Assembly (NCBI GenBank): GCA_018970845.1
Contig: JAGWVO010000170.1
Location: forward strand, 1 to 7,610
Direction of reading: 5' to 3'
DNA from: Planctomycetota bacterium
GTDB taxonomy: Bacteria; Planctomycetota; Planctomycetia; Gemmatales; Gemmataceae
Length of the DNA: 7,610 bases
Position 1 is the first letter of the stretch. Every line of letters begins with the position of its first letter. The translations under genes and the position numbers were made by a program. Below the pieces are notes generated by a model. The model worked only from the letters and a program-made list of their open reading frames with translations. It made no database searches and was not told the origin of the DNA. This document shows, piece by piece, positions 6,090-7,610 of the stretch.

Positions 6090-6986
6090 ATGCGGTTTTT
6101 GGCCAGAACTGCGGCGGCATTCTCGATCCTAGCGATCGCTTCGTTGTTTGTTCCGGGAGGCGCCCAAGCCGCCAAGCCCGATGAAAAGCTGAAAGTCGGC
6201 ATCACCAAGAATTTTTTCCAGAACTTTTCAGAGACCATTGCCAGGCTGGTCATGCAACCGTTCCCTGAAGTCGTGAAGGCGCAAACTGGCTTGCCGGGCG
6301 AGATCGCCATGTCTCCCGACTCGACTGAACTTTGCGAGAGGATGAAAAAAGGGGATGCCCACCTCGGAGTGTTTCAAGGTCATGAGTTTTTCTGGGCTTC
6401 CAGGAAATACCCGGAACTCAAGCCGCTCATGCTGGCTGTGAATGAGAAAACCCCGCTCAAGGCTTATTTGATCGCGCGCAAGTCTGATTCAAACAAGCCG
6501 ATTTCTGAAATGGCCGGCAAGACCTTGGCCATCCCAACCCAAACGCGCCCATTCGCAAGACTGTGGGTTGAAAGGCGCGCCGTGTTGCCTGGCAAGGCGC
6601 TGCATGAGCATTACGCCAAGGTTTTTCCCATCGGTGACAGTGAGGAGGCGTTGGACAATGTCAGGGAAGGGTCGCTGGATCTTGTCCTCGTTGAGAAGGC
6701 TTCTTGGGACCGTTACAAGAGGATCAAGCCATCAGCCAATGAAACGCTTTCTCCCATCTTGGAATCAGAAACCTTCCCAAGCACTGTGATCGCCTATTTC
6801 CCCAAATCGGTGCAAAACTCCTATGTCGAAAGGTTTAGGAAGGGAATGATGACCGCTGACCAAAACCCGGGAAGCGCCCGCCTTCTCCAGCTTGTGAAAA
6901 TATCCAGTTTTCAACCAGTGCCCAACGATTTCATGAAGGAAGGCGAAAGCCTCATTCAGGCTTATCCTCCCGCCAATCCCAGATAA
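6090..6986 (+). CDS. PhnD-like periplasmic substrate-binding protein (phosphate/phosphonate family)
   Basis: A 298-aa protein with a clear signal peptide (residues 1-27, 'MRFLARTAAA', cleavage after 'AQA'). The mature part has the pattern of the phosphate/phosphite/phosphonate binding family: 'KLKVGIT' strand (33-39), an N-terminal lobe helix with 'FSETIARLVMQPFPEVV' (46-62), 'LCERMKKGDAHLGVFQGHEF' (81-100, matching the family's 'l..g.vD.a.....y'), 'PISEMAGKTLAIP' (137-149) and 'ALDNVREGSLDLVLVEKASW' (187-206). It would bind a small ligand in the periplasm for an ABC importer or a sensor kinase, but no permease or ATPase gene is next to it, and the ligand cannot be named. GGAG at 6076-6079 supports the ATG at 6090; the same frame is open from 5958, inside the previous gene, which I treat as read-through. 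It probably shares an operon with the TolC-type gene and ends at the 7012 hairpin. Confidence 0.88.
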   Translation: MRFLARTAAAFSILAIASLFVPGGAQAAKPDEKLKVGITKNFFQNFSETIARLVMQPFPEVVKAQTGLPGEIAMSPDSTELCERMKKGDAHLGVFQGHEFFWASRKYPELKPLMLAVNEKTPLKAYLIARKSDSNKPISEMAGKTLAIPTQTRPFARLWVERRAVLPGKALHEHYAKVFPIGDSEEALDNVREGSLDLVLVEKASWDRYKRIKPSANETLSPILESETFPSTVIAYFPKSVQNSYVERFRKGMMTADQNPGSARLLQLVKISSFQPVPNDFMKEGESLIQAYPPANPR

Positions 6987-7011
6987 GTCTGTCTGGATTC
7001 TTGTTCATAAG

Positions 7012-7044
7012 GAAGGCGTGGCATAAGCCACGCCTTCTCTGTTT
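7012..7044 (+). terminator. Hairpin terminator after the TolC/PhnD-like pair
   Basis: A perfect 11-bp stem (GAAGGCGTGGC 7012-7022 with GCCACGCCTTC 7027-7037) closes an ATAA loop and is followed by TCTGTTT. The T tract is interrupted, so strength is uncertain. It lies 25 nt after the stop codon at 6984-6986 and before the topoisomerase promoter. Confidence 0.72.
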
Positions 7045-7066
7045 CCGTGCTGGCCATTCCAAACCT

Positions 7067-7075
7067 TGCTACAAT
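7067..7075 (+). promoter_or_regulatory. Candidate extended -10 promoter of the topoisomerase gene
   Basis: TGCTACAAT fits the extended -10 pattern TGnTATAAT with one change. It lies after the upstream terminator and would start transcription near 7082, about 25 nt before the TTG start codon. No clear -35 box is seen. Confidence 0.45.
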
Positions 7076-7092
7076 CCCACCCGTCCGGAACC

Positions 7093-7099
7093 GGGAGGA
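7093..7099 (+). promoter_or_regulatory. Ribosome binding site supporting a TTG start
   Basis: GGGAGGA lies 7 nt before the TTG at 7107. No ATG or GTG in this frame gives a sensible topoisomerase N-terminus, so the TTG start is chosen. Confidence 0.8.
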
Positions 7100-7106
7100 T
7101 TCTGAG

Positions 7107-7610
7107 TTGGAAAACATCCAGCCCGCATCGCTGCATGAGCAGACACGCGAACGGTATTTGATTTATGCGATGTCGGTCATCACCTCCCGGGCCCTACCCG
7201 ATGTGCGGGATGGGCTCAAACCGGTCCAAAGGCGACTTCTCTACACGATGTACAACGACCTCCGCCTCACCTTTGACGGCAGGCCGAGAAAGTGTGCCAA
7301 GATCGTTGGCGATGTCACCGGCAATTACCATCCGCACGGAACATCGGCGGCATACGAGGCGCTCGTGCGGATGGCACAGGACTGGGTGCTGCGTGTCCCT
7401 TTGGTTCAGGGACAGGGCAACTTCGGTTCCGTGGATGGGGATCCACCGGCCGCCGAACGATATACCGAGGCCAAATTGAGCGCCGCATCCGAGCGCCTCA
7501 TGGATGAGTTGCGGCAGCGCACCGTCGAGATGCGGCCCAACTACGACAACACCCGCGAGGAACCGGTCGTACTCCCGGCCCAATTTCCGAACCTTCTCGT
7601 CAACGGTTCC
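7107..7610 (+). CDS. gyrA/parC: Type II DNA topoisomerase subunit A (GyrA/ParC family), 5' part, runs off right edge
   Basis: The first 168 residues of the DNA-cleaving A subunit of gyrase or topoisomerase IV, which passes one DNA duplex through another in an A2B2 complex. The frame runs from a TTG start to the window edge. Visible motifs: 'ERYLIYAMSVITSRALPDVR' (15-34), 'DGLKPVQRR' (35-43), 'YHPHG' (74-78), quinolone-pocket residues Thr79-Ser80 and Glu84, 'GQGNFGSVDGD' (102-112), 'RYTEAKL' with catalytic Tyr119, and 'EEPVVLPAQFPNLLVNG' (151-167). 'QDW', 'DGDPPAA', Glu84 and 'EEPVVLPA' resemble ParC/GrlA of Gram-positive bacteria, while 'GQGNFGSVDGD' is gyrase-like. The gyrase-specific C-terminal region lies outside the window, so the two names cannot be told apart here. 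A promoter (7067) and terminator upstream suggest an independent transcript. Confidence 0.93.
   Translation, partial: MENIQPASLHEQTRERYLIYAMSVITSRALPDVRDGLKPVQRRLLYTMYNDLRLTFDGRPRKCAKIVGDVTGNYHPHGTSAAYEALVRMAQDWVLRVPLVQGQGNFGSVDGDPPAAERYTEAKLSAASERLMDELRQRTVEMRPNYDNTREEPVVLPAQFPNLLVNGS

Noticed and set aside
1..7610. Mobile elements, CRISPR arrays, tRNA/rRNA genes, phage or defence genes
   Set aside because: No transposase or integrase motifs, no terminal inverted repeats with target duplications, no regularly spaced repeats and no tRNA-like fold were seen on either strand.

Overview
The window most likely comes from a member of the Planctomycetota, probably the Gemmata/Isosphaera side. This is inferred from protein style, not from a marker gene. 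The signs are a PknB-type kinase with the short N-terminal helical domain ending in 'LLTRFQ' that is typical of planctomycete kinases, several small secreted Tyr/Gly/Pro-rich proteins of unknown function, a secreted beta-propeller protein, and a GyrA/ParC protein mixing gyrase-like and topoisomerase IV-like motifs. Base composition is moderately GC-rich. No mobile element, tRNA, rRNA or CRISPR array was seen.

Layout. (1) Positions 1-549, minus strand: the first 183 codons of an exported beta-propeller protein that runs off the left edge, with a candidate promoter at about 660-687. (2) Positions 550-899: a gene-free stretch of about 350 bp. (3) Positions 900-1958, plus strand: two small exported proteins of unknown function (160 and about 114 aa), each followed by a strong hairpin terminator (1419-1453 and 1987-2022). 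(4) Positions 2151-3473, plus strand: a Ser/Thr protein kinase with a C-terminal membrane anchor and no outside sensor domain. (5) Positions 3470-4579, minus strand: thiamine-phosphate synthase (thiE) carrying an extra N-terminal domain of about 165 aa that resembles two Clp-N repeats. Its stop codon overlaps the kinase stop codon tail-to-tail. (6) Positions 4580-4759: a divergent intergenic region. (7) Positions 4760-6986, plus strand: a probable two-gene operon of a TolC-type outer-membrane protein and a PhnD-like periplasmic substrate-binding protein, ending at a hairpin (7012-7037). (8) From 7107 to the right edge, plus strand: the first 168 codons of a type II topoisomerase A subunit with a TTG start, a strong ribosome binding site and an extended -10 promoter.

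How the genes relate. Only the TolC/PhnD-like pair looks like a functional unit (cell-envelope transport or sensing), and neither gene has its usual inner-membrane partner here. The rest looks like a set of independent single-gene units, as is common in planctomycetes. The points most worth a second look are the Clp-N-like/ThiE fusion, the asymmetric TolC protein next to an orphan binding protein, the nested inverted repeat over the kinase promoter, and an 8-bp motif (AATCCAGA) found four times in the window, always between genes. Nothing here is convincingly a new defence or mobile system.
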